A DNA stretch of 64,000 nt from Dolomedes plantarius (taxonomy: Eukaryota > Arthropoda > Arachnida > Araneae > Dolomedidae), in assembly GCA_907164885.2 (NCBI GenBank), contig OU015493.1, forward strand, positions 63,449,275-63,513,274, given 5' to 3'. This document shows positions 43,901-58,900 of the stretch, in pieces (position 1 is the stretch's first letter; every line of letters starts with the position of its first letter). The notes beneath the pieces are model-generated. The model did no database searches, was not told the DNA's origin, and saw only the letters and a program-made list of their open reading frames with translations. The translations under genes and the position numbers were made by a program.

Positions 43901-46900
43901 TTGACTACTTCTTTTTCGAAGGTCTTGCAGTGAATATGATGTAACATGTTCCATCCGTAGGAATCTGAATTTATTTTAGCTCAGTGACTGAGGCAATCTT
44001 TTCTGTGAAATTTCATTTCTTCCGCTGATAAACCAGTTTCTCCCCCCTCAAAACAGTTCTTTCGATTCTAATGCAGCACCTAAATGTGTTGACGACAAAC
44101 TGTTAGCCCAAGATAAAGAATCTCACCAACAGTAAAATATATGGCATCTATTTTTAGCTAAAAGGGTAACATGCAAATTGGTAACACAGTTAATATGACA
44201 CAGTGTTTTACAGAAAATTAATCTTTACTTACCAATGAGACTTGGAGAATATAAACAGGGAGTAGTCTTCCCTTTCTTTTATCCATCCTTTTGGTTCAAT
44301 AAACCAGCATAACTGTTTCAAGAGAAGAAAAAGTACCATAAGAACCCATGCGAACACATTTTAGGTGCTGAATGAATGTGAAATGTCAACCAAAACGAGA
44401 AATTCACATATATTTTTTAAGTAACAGGAGTAGAAAAAAGGTGAAGTATTTCCTTTATCTCCTTTATATATATATGCATATACATATATACATATACATA
44501 TATACATATACATATATACATATACATATGCACATATACATACACACGCACACACACACACACACATACATATTGATTTTTTTTACTCCACCAATTTCTA
44601 TGAAGCATCACTAATAAGAATTGTGGTGCAAGATAATTCGTTCCTGGTAGCATTATCACTTTCCTGAAGCAGTGCAGTGCTCGAATCTTAATGCAGTTTG
44701 AGAGTTCAGAAATGCAAATAGCTATATTAAAGCTAGGAAAGAGCGATAGAAAGCGTACCATGATACTGCATGCCCTGCAATGAATAATTTAGAGGTTTGA
44801 GTACTTTCAGTGCCATTATACCCACTTTTAAAGGCAGTTAAATGTCAAGAGTACGTTTCTAACGGGCTTGGAAAACACAGATATGACTTTAAGTTACGGG
44901 AAATGCTGTTCGTAACAGATTATTCAATTTCGTGAATCGAACTCATTGCAGTTTATAATAAGCAATACATTTTCAAACATTATGCATGCTTTGCGGCTCT
45001 ATGGAATTCTTAATGGGAATTCGTAATTCTTGATTCAGTGTAAGGAATTAAGTATTCAGGTATTACAATTATACAGTTTCAAAAGCGTCTAATAGTGAAG
45101 CTTATTCTATAAAGAACAGATTAAGAAAATTTAGAGTAGTTCTTATAAATTATTTTGAAGTTATACGTGACAGATATGTGAAATTTATTAAAGGTCAGCT
45201 AGTTCCGAACCTGGAAAAAATGTCTATAAAAGATGATTTCTGTTGTTGTTATGATCTGAAAAAGGAATAAGACTAGTTTATGTTAATTTATCAGAGTCTA
45301 GTTGAAAGAAGTTTAATAATAAATGTTTTACTGGAAAACATTTTTAAAATTCTTAAATATGTAATTAAAATAAAGGAACGCCGTATTCCATACTGTGACA
45401 TTGGAAAGTTTGCCTGCTTTTCCAACTTATAATATATTTCTGATTTTACCAAAATAAGTTTCACATTTGTATAAGCCACGAGATGGCGCCCTTGTGAACG
45501 CAAGTGTTGTGTTTGGTATTTTGTTTCAGTGAGCGTTGGCAGACATTTATGGAGTAGGGTGTCATTGTTTCGTCCGTTAATAAAGACTTGTGTTATTATT
45601 CATCGAAAGTTATATATTTTTGTCTTCCCCGACGTTATTAATCAGCTCTGTTTTAAATATTTTATGAAGTTTTTAAACACACCTCATTTATTAATTAGAA
45701 ACATTCTTTAGATATAATCAATGTAAAAATATCTTCAAAAGATTTTTCAATAAAAACAAAACAAAACAGTTTTTGACGAGTGGGTAGAATGTAAAAGAAC
45801 TAAAAATATAATATGTACTTCACAAATCTAATTGCTGAGTAATTAGTTAACACGAGTTATACACTTTCAAAACCATGGCCAACCGTTATATCAGTGGCTT
45901 GGTTCAAAAAGGGCTAATGCCAATTTTTTCACATTTTGAGTTATTTATACCAAAAGTTTCCGTTTTAGTAAGGGCCTGTTCACATAGAGTCCTTTGCGTT
46001 ACGTTAAGGAAAAGATGACGTTGAGACAAAAATAAACCAATCATAGGCCTCCAAACGATTAGCAATGAAATTTTTAACGCCTATGATTGGTTTATTTTCG
46101 TCTCAACGTCATCTTTCCCTTAACGCTAAGCAACGGACTCCTATGTGAACAGGCCCTAAATCTTTAAATTCTAAAAGGGCCAATGGCGAATTGCAAACAG
46201 AAAGAGATTATACATTCATTATAATATCAGCCAATGTCTTTCATGATGCAGAAATTTAGATCCAAAAAGGGCCAAAGGCATATGTTTTATATAAAATAGA
46301 ACCAGATGAACATTTTTTATAAGATAAAAATAATGTTTTTTACACTAACAATGAACTATTAAAAAAATAATAATGTGACGCGTAGTATAGGAAAGATACA
46401 ACATCCAGCAAAATCTATATAAATAAAACAAAAACTTGGTCTGCCGGGGAACAATTCCGGGTAGACCGTTTCTGGTATATGGCATCCGTTATGAAATTCG
46501 GCCATGTTTGACAATGTCGAAATCGATGTATTTTTCTTTCATGAAAGTACATAAATGTTACATATTTGGAAAGAGCTTTAAAATTGATAATATTTTCTGC
46601 GTACACTTATTCTGTTAGTTTAATAATTTTAGAGATATTTCAATTCTAAATGCATACTCCACCGAACAAAACGTAACCTCCATGTTTTACGATGTAAACA
46701 CAGCGTGATTCATTCACAGCGTGATTCTCACTAAAAAAATGAATCACTGAAAATAAATGTTTCATCTTGTGTCTAATTTTAATTATTTTTCTATTTTTCA
46801 TACTTTTAATTCAAATTTTTAAATCATAAATAGGTCATTTAAAGATGTACAGATATTTGGGGGATTTTTTGGCAATTAAAAGTGAAAAAAAAATTTTAAT

Positions 46901-49900
46901 TCAAGTGAACTGTGATTCGATAGCTGGGCAAAGCCCGGTTAGTGTTCAATATTTTTGAATTCCTTTTTCTCGAAACTAACAATTTTGACATTGGACCTCT
47001 TAGAACCAAGCCACAGATATACATAAAAGTTTCATTATCTTTCACCTGGGAAAGATATATTTTAGTTGGATGAAGCGTGGTTGTCTTTTTAAAATTCTTT
47101 AACGATATCGTAACGAGATCTGTGATAGTTAGGCGACGAACATGTCGGAGATACCTCGAATCTGAGGAGGTTTTAATCATCTACGATGGATACCACGATC
47201 TAGGGTAATTAATACCTGTTGCACACACCCACAGATGTTTATCTTCTCAATGATCCGGACTGTCCGAGTAATTAGATTGGTTTTTCCTTTCTTACCATCT
47301 TCAATACTCCAATACTTCGTTCATTTTGTCAATTGTATAAGTAACTTTATGTTAAAGATAAGTCGCCCAGTGGCTAAGTGGTTAAAGGCATCAGACTGCC
47401 ACGCCGGGGGTGCGGGTTCGATTCCCGCATAAGACTTGGCTGTATTCTGGGGTCAGTATTCCGCCTGCAAATGGAGCCCCGTCTAGAAAGGGAAGCTGCA
47501 ACCCATCGTCCATCGTCGGTGTCATCGTTTGTCAATAAAATTCTTCTGTGATTGTGTCATTTGTCTGTTTCTATGTCTTGTATTCATATGTACACCGGAC
47601 TGGGGTGTAATGTCGTCATCTCCCAGGGACATTAGCCAAAAAAAATGTTAAAGATATCTGTCAAGCACAGAATACAGGTTTCTTATAAAATGTTCAAACC
47701 ATCCGCAAAGTTTTCACCTCTTAAATAACCTTCCTCTCAATTTTCGTAAATTCCATAAGATAGTAAAGTACAAACACTAACCGTTAAACTGTCTATCCGC
47801 GTTTACTTCGATCATCAAAGTTAAAGCGTATGCGTTAGTTATCCCGCAGGCAAAATGGAAGAGAAGGTCATGGAATCAAATTTAAAACACAGTTTCGTAG
47901 ATATCTGTTTGCATCCCTTCTCACATTTGAACTGATCTGCCTCAGTTAACCCTGAACTGGTCGTGTGGCGTCTCACAGACGCCAATAGCAATTTGCTTAC
48001 ATTTTGCGTATTGATGGATTGCTTTGTATGCCCAGCAAATGTCAGTACCTTCGAAGTATTTATGTATGAGTCATAGCTAACAAACAAAACTGCTGCAGTT
48101 GTTATCATTCTTTTATAGTAAACGGATATGTACCAAAACACCCGATTGACGTTTCACCAAATTTGTAAAAATTTCCAGTAGAACTACATTTAAAAAAATT
48201 GCTTTGCTTTTATTTATCTTATTGTAAAAATTGCTTACAGAAATTCCCTTTTTTCATTTGCTTTGATGTATTTTATTATAAAAAAGGCATATAAATTTGC
48301 ATTAAAATTTTTTTATTGGTTTTCATTTACATGTATCATGTCCTTGACTTACTGTTTTAATAAATATTTATTTTTGCAAATAGAATAACTAAAACCTAAA
48401 TAAAATAGTGTGGCGTCTATCAGACGCCACGCGATCATGCCTGCAATCTTTAAATATTCGACCAGTGCAGGGTTAAGCGCATCTTCCGCGGACGATCTTT
48501 TCTTTCGTTTCTGTTTTCTGCCAGTGTGTAGCCAAAAAAAATACGATGTTGATTATGGAGTTTATCACTGCAGCGGAGTGTTAAACAAAAAATCTATTAG
48601 CTCGTCTTTCACGTTTAGTTAGGCGGGATTAAATGAAAACCAAAACACAGATAGCAAAATAAATGCAGACTCGTTCACCAGCTACAGGTTGTGTCGCCGA
48701 TTCGTCGCTAACGTGGACAAAGTAAACCAATCCGGCGCAAGTTGTATATAGGCATCTGATCAAAATGGCTACTTCATGAGGTGACAACGGGCAAGAAAAT
48801 GCCTGATGCATCAGCTCGATTATGCAGGAGTCTAAATAAATTCAAACCCTTTAGTTTCATAATCGACACTGTGATAGATGCCCTTGTGTAAGATGCGAAA
48901 GTGGGGACATATTCCATATTCATCATTTCATTTAAAGGGGAATTTTGGAAGAAAGTAACATCAAGGCATCGATCACAATGCTTTGGAGCTGACGGTATCA
49001 TCGGCATGTCCATATATTTTCGATACTTTTTAATTCATCGAGAACTAAAACCTTTGAAATAACATTTTCTCCACACTTCGGAGTCTGACAAAAAAATCTT
49101 GCCCAAGTGGCGACTTGGGACGACGACCGAGTGGCGACTTTCGTGTACACGAAGGACCGACAAAGTTTGAAACATTTTGATTAACTGCTTGAGTATTACA
49201 ATATTCATTCCTATTTACTTTGAAAGAGGGCTGTTTACAGTGCAAATTATTTATAGCCAGTGCGATGCCTTGAGACAGTTTAGAGGTGCGTTTGCAAATT
49301 TGTGCTGTGTGACAGTTAAACTTTTGCATCGTTCAATGAATCAAACCTTTCGGATACAGCTTGTGACTGCTCTCCAAACTTTGGAATCTGACCAGAAGTC
49401 TTGCACAAATTCTACTGAGTCATCTGGGACATGTCTATGAGGGCAGCAGTACATAAGTTTTGGACTTCTATAAAACGTCCCGTAGGAGTCGAAAGACTGA
49501 AAAAGGAGTTAATTTATTTAAAATACTGAATGTGGTACGCTATTTAAAATCGAGAAACAGTGCGATACATATTGTTTTCTTTCTGTAAGGGATATTGATA
49601 TTTAAAAGGTTTTATTAAATGTCAGGCTAAAACCCCTAATGCTAAAAGTCTGATGAATGAGTAAACACAGCAGTAAAGAAGTTTATGATTAAAATAGCTG
49701 AATACCCGCACATTGCTACGGAGTACATTCAAATTAAATACAACGGTCAATATATGCAATTAATGCAAAAAAACCCCCAAAAATATATTTATAATAAATA
49801 CAACGGTCAATGTATGCAATTACTGCAAAAAAAAAAGTTTATAAAAAATAGTCACGAATATTTTTATAGACAAAATAATGTAGAAGAAAATATTCAAATT

Positions 49901-52900
49901 AAATCTAATAGGACATGCTAAAGAATATCGTACAGTTTGAGGAACATTTCTTTTACTGTATTTTATTATTTTTTTGGATAATGTCCAATCGTCTGCCGCA
50001 TGAGAAACAAAAACAAAATATTATTTTTGTCAATTTATTTCGTTGCTATGCACGTGACGCAAAATTAGTTTAAAGTATCTCAAAAAGAAAAGAATCCACG
50101 TGATCAGCATTTAATAAATTAAATTCTAAAAATTAATCTTTAAAAATTCACTAAAAATCAGAAAATCGGGGTAAAGATTCGAAAAGGATTTCATTTTAAA
50201 GGAATATATCTTATAATCTTTCTCGTGATATAAATTTTATAGCCATCAGATTATTATTTTAAATGCAAACTTAAAAAAAGTTACAAAAATAGTTTAAAAA
50301 TTTAATTAAAAAAAATCTAGGAAGAATTTTTCAAAATTCTTTCTTAGTGCACCTCTACATTATAAGAAGAATCGCCATGCAAAATTTCAGCCCTTTAGGT
50401 CCAGAGGTTTGGTCTGTGCGTTATCTGTCAGTCAGTCAGTCACGGAACTGTTATTTATACTATATAGATTACGATAAGAGACCGCAGATCAAATTCGGAA
50501 GCTAGGCTGATTGGAAGCATGTTAAAATCGTATATACTTCAGAAGGCATTAGTTTCGCAATCAAATACAAATCATCTAAAGCAGTGATATATTAATGTAG
50601 AAAAGTAGCTTTTTTTATTCATTTTTATACATGAAATTTTCATATAAAAATTGAATAAAACATGGATATACATTAAATTATCTTTCTTTACCTCCAAATC
50701 AATCACGTTTGATGAATGAACAAGTTCAAATGTAGAGCAATTAATGATTCAATTTTGAGTATTACAGATCAAAACCACCTGCTTGACAAAAGGTAAGCAG
50801 GTGGGAATGTTGAAGTCATCAATATCTTAAGGTGTATCAATTTTGCATTGAAATAGAAGTCAACAACCAACCATTAACTTAGGAATGTATGACCTATTCT
50901 TTTCAAGAAGATTCTAAAATGAAAAGAATGCATTTATGATTTAATTAACTTGGGTACATAAGATGAATGAGGCATATCATTTTCCTCAAAATGAAAGTGC
51001 GCAACTGATGACTTTCCCACAAATATTAAATTTTTGTTACGTCGAGAAATACTTTTTGTTCGAAATGACTTCATATTTGCTATCAATACAGCTTTAGGAT
51101 GGAATTCAATACAGCGAAAACGACAGGCAATATTGTATAAGAAACCATACGCCTGAAATGAGAAGAAACAGAATTAAGCACTTTTCATGGAAATCGGGCC
51201 TTACATCACCGAGTTGTAGAATTTTATATTAACATTTTATAGAATTCTTTATTAGTAATAGATGAAAACTAACGGTATGACTTACAGTCAAAAGTGACGG
51301 GTTAATTCTTTTCAATTTTCATTGTTGCCATTTATTGGCTTAAAGATGAATCTTTTGATTAGACAAAGTTATTTTATTGTTGATAAACTTTGTAACATGG
51401 TCGAGGAAACTATTCGATTAGGTAATTTTGAGAAAAAAGGCATATCAACTAAAACTGCTGTTATCTAAAGCATTCTTGATTATCAATAAAAACTGAGACA
51501 TTATTTCTCAAAATAAGAGAGGAAAATTTAATTACGATTTATAAATTATGAATTACAAGAATGGATTAAAATTTTTTCAAAAATAACTTGAAACAAACCT
51601 TAATTTTATTTCATAACAATTGCTTTTTTTTCAACCAATGAATATAGGTGACAGGACAAGTTATGGGTTGATTTAGTATGCATTCAAGTTTCGCAAACAA
51701 ATGATACATTATAACTTGCTGTAACATATTGTGGATTTATCATCAAATTGATAGATTAAAGTTTCCTTTTCACAAATCATCCCTTAAAAGCAGGCAGATT
51801 AAGCAAGTTAGATCGGTAATCTATACAGATGGTAGCCTTTCGGATCCGGGTAGAGCTGGGAGCGGCATCTGTTTTAGCAATTCCGAGGGTGATTTTAGAG
51901 GCAGAGTTAGAAATGCTGACCATTGTTCCGTCTTCAGATCGGAACTTATCGGAACTTGGCTGTTAGAGCTCTCTGTTCTGATACGGACAGCGTTTGGATT
52001 CTGACGGACAGCAGAGGCTCCATTCAGTATTTAAGGAATTGGCCGGAGATCGTGGATAGTACAGGCCAAGGTATTATTTCCAAGGTATAATTTGCCCAAG
52101 TTGGCAAAGCTTAGTAAGAGGAGTTCTGTGTGTCTCCAATGGATACCGTCTCATGTCGGTGTGCCCGGAAACGAGATCGCTGATGAACTGGCTAGAAAGG
52201 GATGTGATTACCCTGACCCCAGTTCTTCCATCTTGTGGCCTTCGGAAATTCATTCCCTTCACAAAATTAGAATAAATTCATCTTGGCGTACTCCCCCTGT
52301 TCACCATTGGTATGCCTCAAAGGGCCCATGCCTCTCTCTGCAGTGCAGGAGTTCTAGATCTCTCCAGACAGCCATGGCGCGACTTAAAAGCGGACACTTC
52401 TGTAGTATGAAATTCGTGGAGTGGGAGAAATCTTTTTCTGTTTGTCCTTGTTCTCTTCCTGCTTCTCCTGCTCACCTCTTAGAATGTATGGGCGTCTCTT
52501 TGAGACAGCTGTCGGTTGAGCAGGATATTGTCTGTGATACTGCGGCGGGGTCTCTTGGACTTGGTGTAGGCTTTCCTACACCAGGGGGATTGGAAACAAC
52601 AATAACAGATTGAACACCATAGAAAATAATGATGTTACAGAAAAGTATAAATGGTTTCTTTCAAAGCCGACAAACTGAGTTTTTATATGAGATAAACAAA
52701 AGGCCGAAATATTGCACAGGAAATATTTGATGGAATTGTTTGAATCAATAAAGAATCAGTTGATTAAATAGATGGAAAAGAATAGTTGGGTATTTTTCTG
52801 TTTAAAGCTCAAGTGATACAGACTGGGTTTGGTGCGCTGCCGGAATTGTAACTCGCGACGCAGGACGTCTGACATTTTGCTTTCCGGAGAACCGTTATGG

Positions 52901-55900
52901 AGGGACGTAATCCTACGTTAAAATGAAAATTCAGAAATTAGAGTTAAATCGGTTGGTGGTCGGTTGTTTGGGAGTGTTCTGGTCATCGTTACAACGCGGG
53001 GGCTAAATGGGTCGAAACTTTGGGCCAAAAGTCGATTCCGAAAAGCAAAAGACTGGGCTAAAGGATCTTGAACGAAACAATTATTTGAAAAGATAAATTT
53101 AAAGAGGCTCTAAAATTGAAAGAACTGTAACACATTACTGGTGCTGTAGTTTAAAAAACTTACTTTGTCAGGAAGCTCATAGTCTGCGGTAGGTCTACTG
53201 TTTTCGACTTTCGTCTGAGATCCTTCCAGATTGTTGGGTTTGAATTCTTCTTTAATGGAAGATCCTAAAGTAAAAATAGATCAGAATACAATTTAGACAT
53301 TTTAGGTGTATATTAATAGCCTGTAACAACACAATAGCATGGGAAATTTCTTTCGAATTTACATTTTCATTGATTTGCATGTTCTGTTGATGAAGGAATG
53401 TAAAAATACAAAAACAAAGTTGAATTTATTAATCGCCAGCGGATGGGGTTACACACTTATATTTTTGAGTTTAAAAGAGGGTCCAACGTGTTTTCTCAGA
53501 AACGTATGACGTTCTGTGGGATTATTTTAAGGGAAGAAACAAACGTACATTTCAGTTACTTATCAGATAGGTAGATGACTTTGTTCCGAAAGTTTTAGGT
53601 AACTAGATTATAGATTGTAATAGACAGTGATGGGCGTGTTTTTCAAACTTTTTTTAATTTTAGTCTTTTCAAAAGCGATTTCAGTTTTGTAGCAATAGGC
53701 ACTAGTAACTTATTAACCTGCCAAAAATATCAGTAGAAAAATTTCGCTCAAAAAAATTCGCTCTTTTTATTTAAACGTTTAACTTCATAATCCAGAAACA
53801 GAATTAAAAAATATATACATTTGCTAATAGGTCATTAGAAAAAACTGAGAGAAAAATTCCTCATAACTTTACAAAGGGATTGAAGATATGGAATGTCAAG
53901 TGATTCACCCCCTTAATCAAAAACTGTCAGACGTGGACGTTAACAACAATACTTCCACAGCAAGGTTAAAGAACAGCTCTCTTCTACGAAATAAGATTAA
54001 AAAAAATCCGATTGATATTCATAATATGAAGGAAAAACAAAAAGGTTTCAGTTTAATGGATATATCTCTTTCAAATGAGATGACTTCATCATTAAATGAA
54101 GGATTGTTTTTACCAAAAAGATATGATTTCCAAGGTAAACGAACCTTTGTCCTTAAAAACCCTTAAAAAAAACTGATGAAAACGACGAATTGCTTGGAGC
54201 AAGCCATCTAAGAATATCAAAAATACAAGGAACTGAAATCGGACTTAAACTTTCCTCTATGTAGTTCTAAAATAAAAAATGACATGTGTGGGTCCAAAAT
54301 GACTGAAGAACTTTTAAGAAACCAGGTGTAAACTTGAAATAGGTGAATTCTCTTTAAAATAAGAAAAGAGTATTTTAGATCCCTTACTTACCTTATCCAA
54401 CTATGCACCCATTCATACCGTATTATTCACGAGATCATGAGAAACTGAAAACGTTTTCATATCTGTGCCTGTTATATGGATAACCGAGAGCAGATCCATG
54501 AAAGGCAGTTACTTTAATTTTTTTTTATAACTGATTATAACTTACTCTGATGCATAATACTGATGATTACAGTAATCATTATACTGATGCATAATAATGC
54601 TACAAACAAACGTTCACATAGAATACAGAATGTTCCAATTTCCTCGGGGCCAAAACTGTCATACTGGATGTCGTACAGTCCTTTCGAATAGATTACGAAA
54701 ATAACTCTCTCTACGTAGTAAAACCTTATTTCTCCTTGTCCATGATAAAGATCATCATGCAATATATCGTATCTGGAATAACGACATTTGCCTATACTCA
54801 TTACTGGTGCTACTTGTGCAACTTCTGGATGTCCAGCTCTTACCTGATATAGAGGTTTGGCGACTAGGTATGTAGCAGGTGTTGGAAGGACTCAACGTAT
54901 TCTGACTGTGGAGGCTACTGTTGATGGACATTTGGCGACTGCAAGGAACATGCTCATTGGGAACCGGTGTGGAGGCTCCGTTCTCTCGGTAGTGGGACAG
55001 CGAGACACTCTTGATGGAGTTCTGGGGACTCAGAACCCTAGGACTGTTGTTGCTGTGGATGGGAATGGGTCGCTTGTTGTTGGGAGTGTTCTGGAGAGTT
55101 GGGATGCTGCCGTTGCAATGCGTGTGCTCTGCAGAGTGGTTGCTGCAAATAGGAACGAAAAAAACACTCTCAAAAGGAGAATACCAGGTCAAAAAATTAA
55201 TGAAATTAATATTTTCCTTAATAATGAAAATGATTTTCTTTCATAGGTAAAAGAAAAAGCAATGTACGACAATAATCGACTATATTTTCTGAATGTATGA
55301 ATTTGTTTCTTTCAACGCAGACACCTGTCTTGAGGGCATTCGCCTTTCCCCACCCTGAATTTGTTGGCTGCTAAATTGTGGGAGAGCTATATAGGTGAAC
55401 CAACACTTCTCCCAAAGAAAGGACAACCCAGGAACATACAAGCCTTTACCAGTATTCGAACCAAAGCGCATTTTGTGGAAATTCACGACAGTAGTTACGA
55501 CATAACCCCTGTATGACGTGGGTGGCATGTATGAATGTATTGCAAATGTAACTTCGTATTAATATATGAATATAAATGCAACGTTAAAAATTAGTACACG
55601 ATATAACCCTCTAAATCTGGTTATTGGTCTATTTTTCTGACCTTGATGAGGCAATTTCAATTAAATATTTTTGTTAATCCCCCGGCATTTGTGGAATCGG
55701 GTGTGCTCTGAAGTTCAGTTCTATGTATAAAATGGTCTGTGAAATAAATATGTCTCTGCAATATAAACATATCCATTATCACATGATGGCGGATATAGTT
55801 TAAAAAATTTACTCTATGCAATATTTTGCAGTCATATTATGCAAGGGTAATTTATACCAGCTTTAATACATTATTGATAATTGAATTCTATGAACAAAAG

Positions 55901-58900
55901 TAAATATTGTGAAATAACAAAAAATTTTATTAGCAAGCATGTTTAACAAATTTCTATCCAATACTTCGACTTTATGCTAGACGTAGGGGATTTATATAAA
56001 TTTAAAATGAGCTAAAATGTATATTAAACTATTGAAGTCTGTTTATTATGGCCAAAAAGCAAATTGCGAGATTACAAATAATTTTAATGGTATGCATGAT
56101 TTAAAAGTTTCGATCCAATATTTCAGTTTTTAGGCTTTGCACGTACAGCTAATATATCTTTAAGAATAAAATATCTTTTTTCCTTCAGTTGGTAGAGCGT
56201 TACTTAATTTTGCTACTCGAGTATTAACCCTTCAGCGGACGTGCCCGAAGCGGCACGAAGGCCGCTTTGGGCCTGCTTCGGACCTTCGTCGGCTTCAGCG
56301 GACGTTGCCGTGTACAGAATGCAACATTTTCGTAATTTTGAATGGTTTGTTTTTACATGTAAGGTTTGAATGTTTTAAGCAGTTTCTATTTATAGCTACA
56401 CCCTTTCTGACCCTTGTATTCCTTTCCATTCATTGGTAATCGTGATTTAACCGTGGTAAACCAACGATTATACTGGATTACAATACGACAAAGGCAGGAG
56501 TTGATGTACTCGATGAAATGTGCAGCTATTACACGGTATCCTGCATATCACGAAGATGGACAATCTCATTATTTTTTAGGTGTTTGGATATAATAGGAAT
56601 CCATTCGCAAGTTGTCTTTAGATCCAATAAACCGGACAGTTTTGAAATAAGGCAATTGTATCTGTATTCTTTGGCCTTTAATTATAAATATATCTCAATA
56701 TTATAAACATCTTATATCTTGTCTTGTTATTATTTTCAATTTGAAAAAAAAAATTATTACAAAAGAAATAATCAAGGTTGAAAGAGACGGTGCACTTTGT
56801 GCCACGCACGCCTGCTGGTGTTCCCAAAATTGGTGCGCTCGCTGAAAGGTTAAATAAACCCACAGTTTACAGCCGAATCCGAGAGATTACTAACACCCTT
56901 GGTAAAAGATAGCCTCAAACCCGCAGAGCCTGACACCGAAGGGCCCAACCCACATTCGATTAGGCTAAGTAAAACACGCCATTCAGCAAAATATAAACAG
57001 AAACTCTATTTAAAAAAAAGTTTTAAAAAATGTGCAGCAACTGCTGAAGGAATTTAATAAGTGTTACAGTATTGACTGAAAGCACATTAAGAGATGAAAA
57101 CCTTGCAATCGGTAACAATTTTTTTTTTATCTCAGTAAAGAGGCTTGAGTAACATTGTTTTTAATCCCTTGCTGTTCAATTTAATAAAAACTCAGACACC
57201 ACTGGGATTTTCTCCAAGAGATTAAATACACTTGGCGCGATCGTTACCTCGGTGAGTGCGGGGTAGTCATGTTGTTGAGAACCACGTCCTCAGGTCCGGA
57301 ACCATTCTCGGAGCTTTCGTTTTCGCTTTTTTTCCTCCTGTGGGCCTTCCATCCGTTGAAGTTGCATTTGTTGCCGCTGCCCGTGCTACTACGACTTCCC
57401 TTCCGTTGGAGGTTGAAGCACGGTCCGAGGGAATTCTGGTAAAAAAGAGGGAAAAAATTCAAGTCCTCATCATTACAACGGCAAACACGGCACAGTTACT
57501 TTGCAGCCTCACTTTTCAAGTTGCTCTCTTCTAAAAATTATTGAATACGCTGAGAATGGCGCCATTTGAGGTAAAAATGCAGACATATTTCCGATGTAAT
57601 TGTACCACAAAACTTGCCTCGGATCATCATAATTTTTATGAACATAGTTTATTGAGGTATTAAAGGTCCCATCTGGGATCCTGTCACCACCCTCCTTATA
57701 TTTTATGGTAAAATATATTGTTTTAATGGCATGGCAGGGGAGTAGCGAGGTTAGCCTGTGGGCCTAGAATCTTTTATTTGCCCCTCTCTAATTTATAACA
57801 TCTTCTCAAATTGCGTATTTAGATTTCTTTTGGTCTTGAGAGGGGCCCCAGGTTGCCCAAATTGGTCGGCAGATCTGTACTGTCCATTCGGCGCCCAGGC
57901 CCATACTAAACATAAACCGAACAGGGGAAATAAACCCTCGGCTGAGTTTGCAGGTTTTGCTACGAAGCTTCTGGTCTTCAGGTTCACCAAGCTTATGGGT
58001 CTAACGACCGGGAAGCATATAATTTATGAATTTTGGTCTGGAGACCAAAGACACGTACTGTTCATGTAGTGAGTGTAATGAGTGTCCATGGACTATCTCT
58101 AGTTGGCTCCTTTCCTCATGTCACGAGTGTTTGGACCCGCCTATTTGGACTTGCAAAAAGGGACACATCTGCTGTCCTCTGTTGCGCCCTCATTACCTAT
58201 CTTTCTAGTCGGGATGTAGGCTCTAAACTATGTTGTTACTCGATAAACTTTTAGTCTTAAACTTTCAGATTCAGAGTACAACGGGGTATTCAACCCTTGG
58301 GTCACGGGGGCCAAAATTATGCTACAGCCTAAATTATGCTACAATAAAAATGCCATCAAAATGTATAGCCTAATTTCTTTAGGGTGTGACAACGCCAGAG
58401 TTGAAAATTGAAAGCCATAGCTCGCCACTGGACAGTAGACGAAGACTGTTTGTTTACAAGGGCGTTGGGAGTTTTTTCCACGCGCGTAGTTGGGAGTTTT
58501 TTCCACGGGCAGGGAGTTTTTTTCCGCTCGCCGAGATTTTTGTATCTCAGCTCCGCGCGCTGAGATGTGATTGTAACTTATATTTCAAATGTTGTGTTCT
58601 TTTTGTTAATAAATATGCGTGTGATGTTAATAGTCCATGCTTAATGCTTTTCACCTTACACAGTGGATTTAAGTAATAGTGAGCCAACCAGGCAAGCTGT
58701 TACAAGGGTAATAAAAATTCTTAACAGTACATGTAACACACTCAAAAGAGGTTTTAAATACTTTTTAATAAGTGAATAAGAACAGACTGGAACATTATGG
58801 AAATAATGTTTTAACTACTGAATGAATTAGTGCAAATAACAGTTACAGTATAAATTATTAATAGTTTTATGTTAGGAATTCAATGCCTTTTTTTCAGAAT

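Noticed and set aside
44361..44761. open frames rich in Tyr/Ile/Val/Cys on both strands
   Set aside because: They are translations of the ATACAT/CA microsatellite.
54535..54801. 88-codon minus-strand frame with a hydrophobic end, just after exon 4
   Set aside because: There is no acceptor in the right phase, and the sequence is unlike the II-III linker. Exons 4 and 5 join in phase without it.
58026..58254. overlapping Cys/Ser-rich frames
   Set aside because: Two frames of similar length overlap with no homology or splice support, which is consistent with chance.
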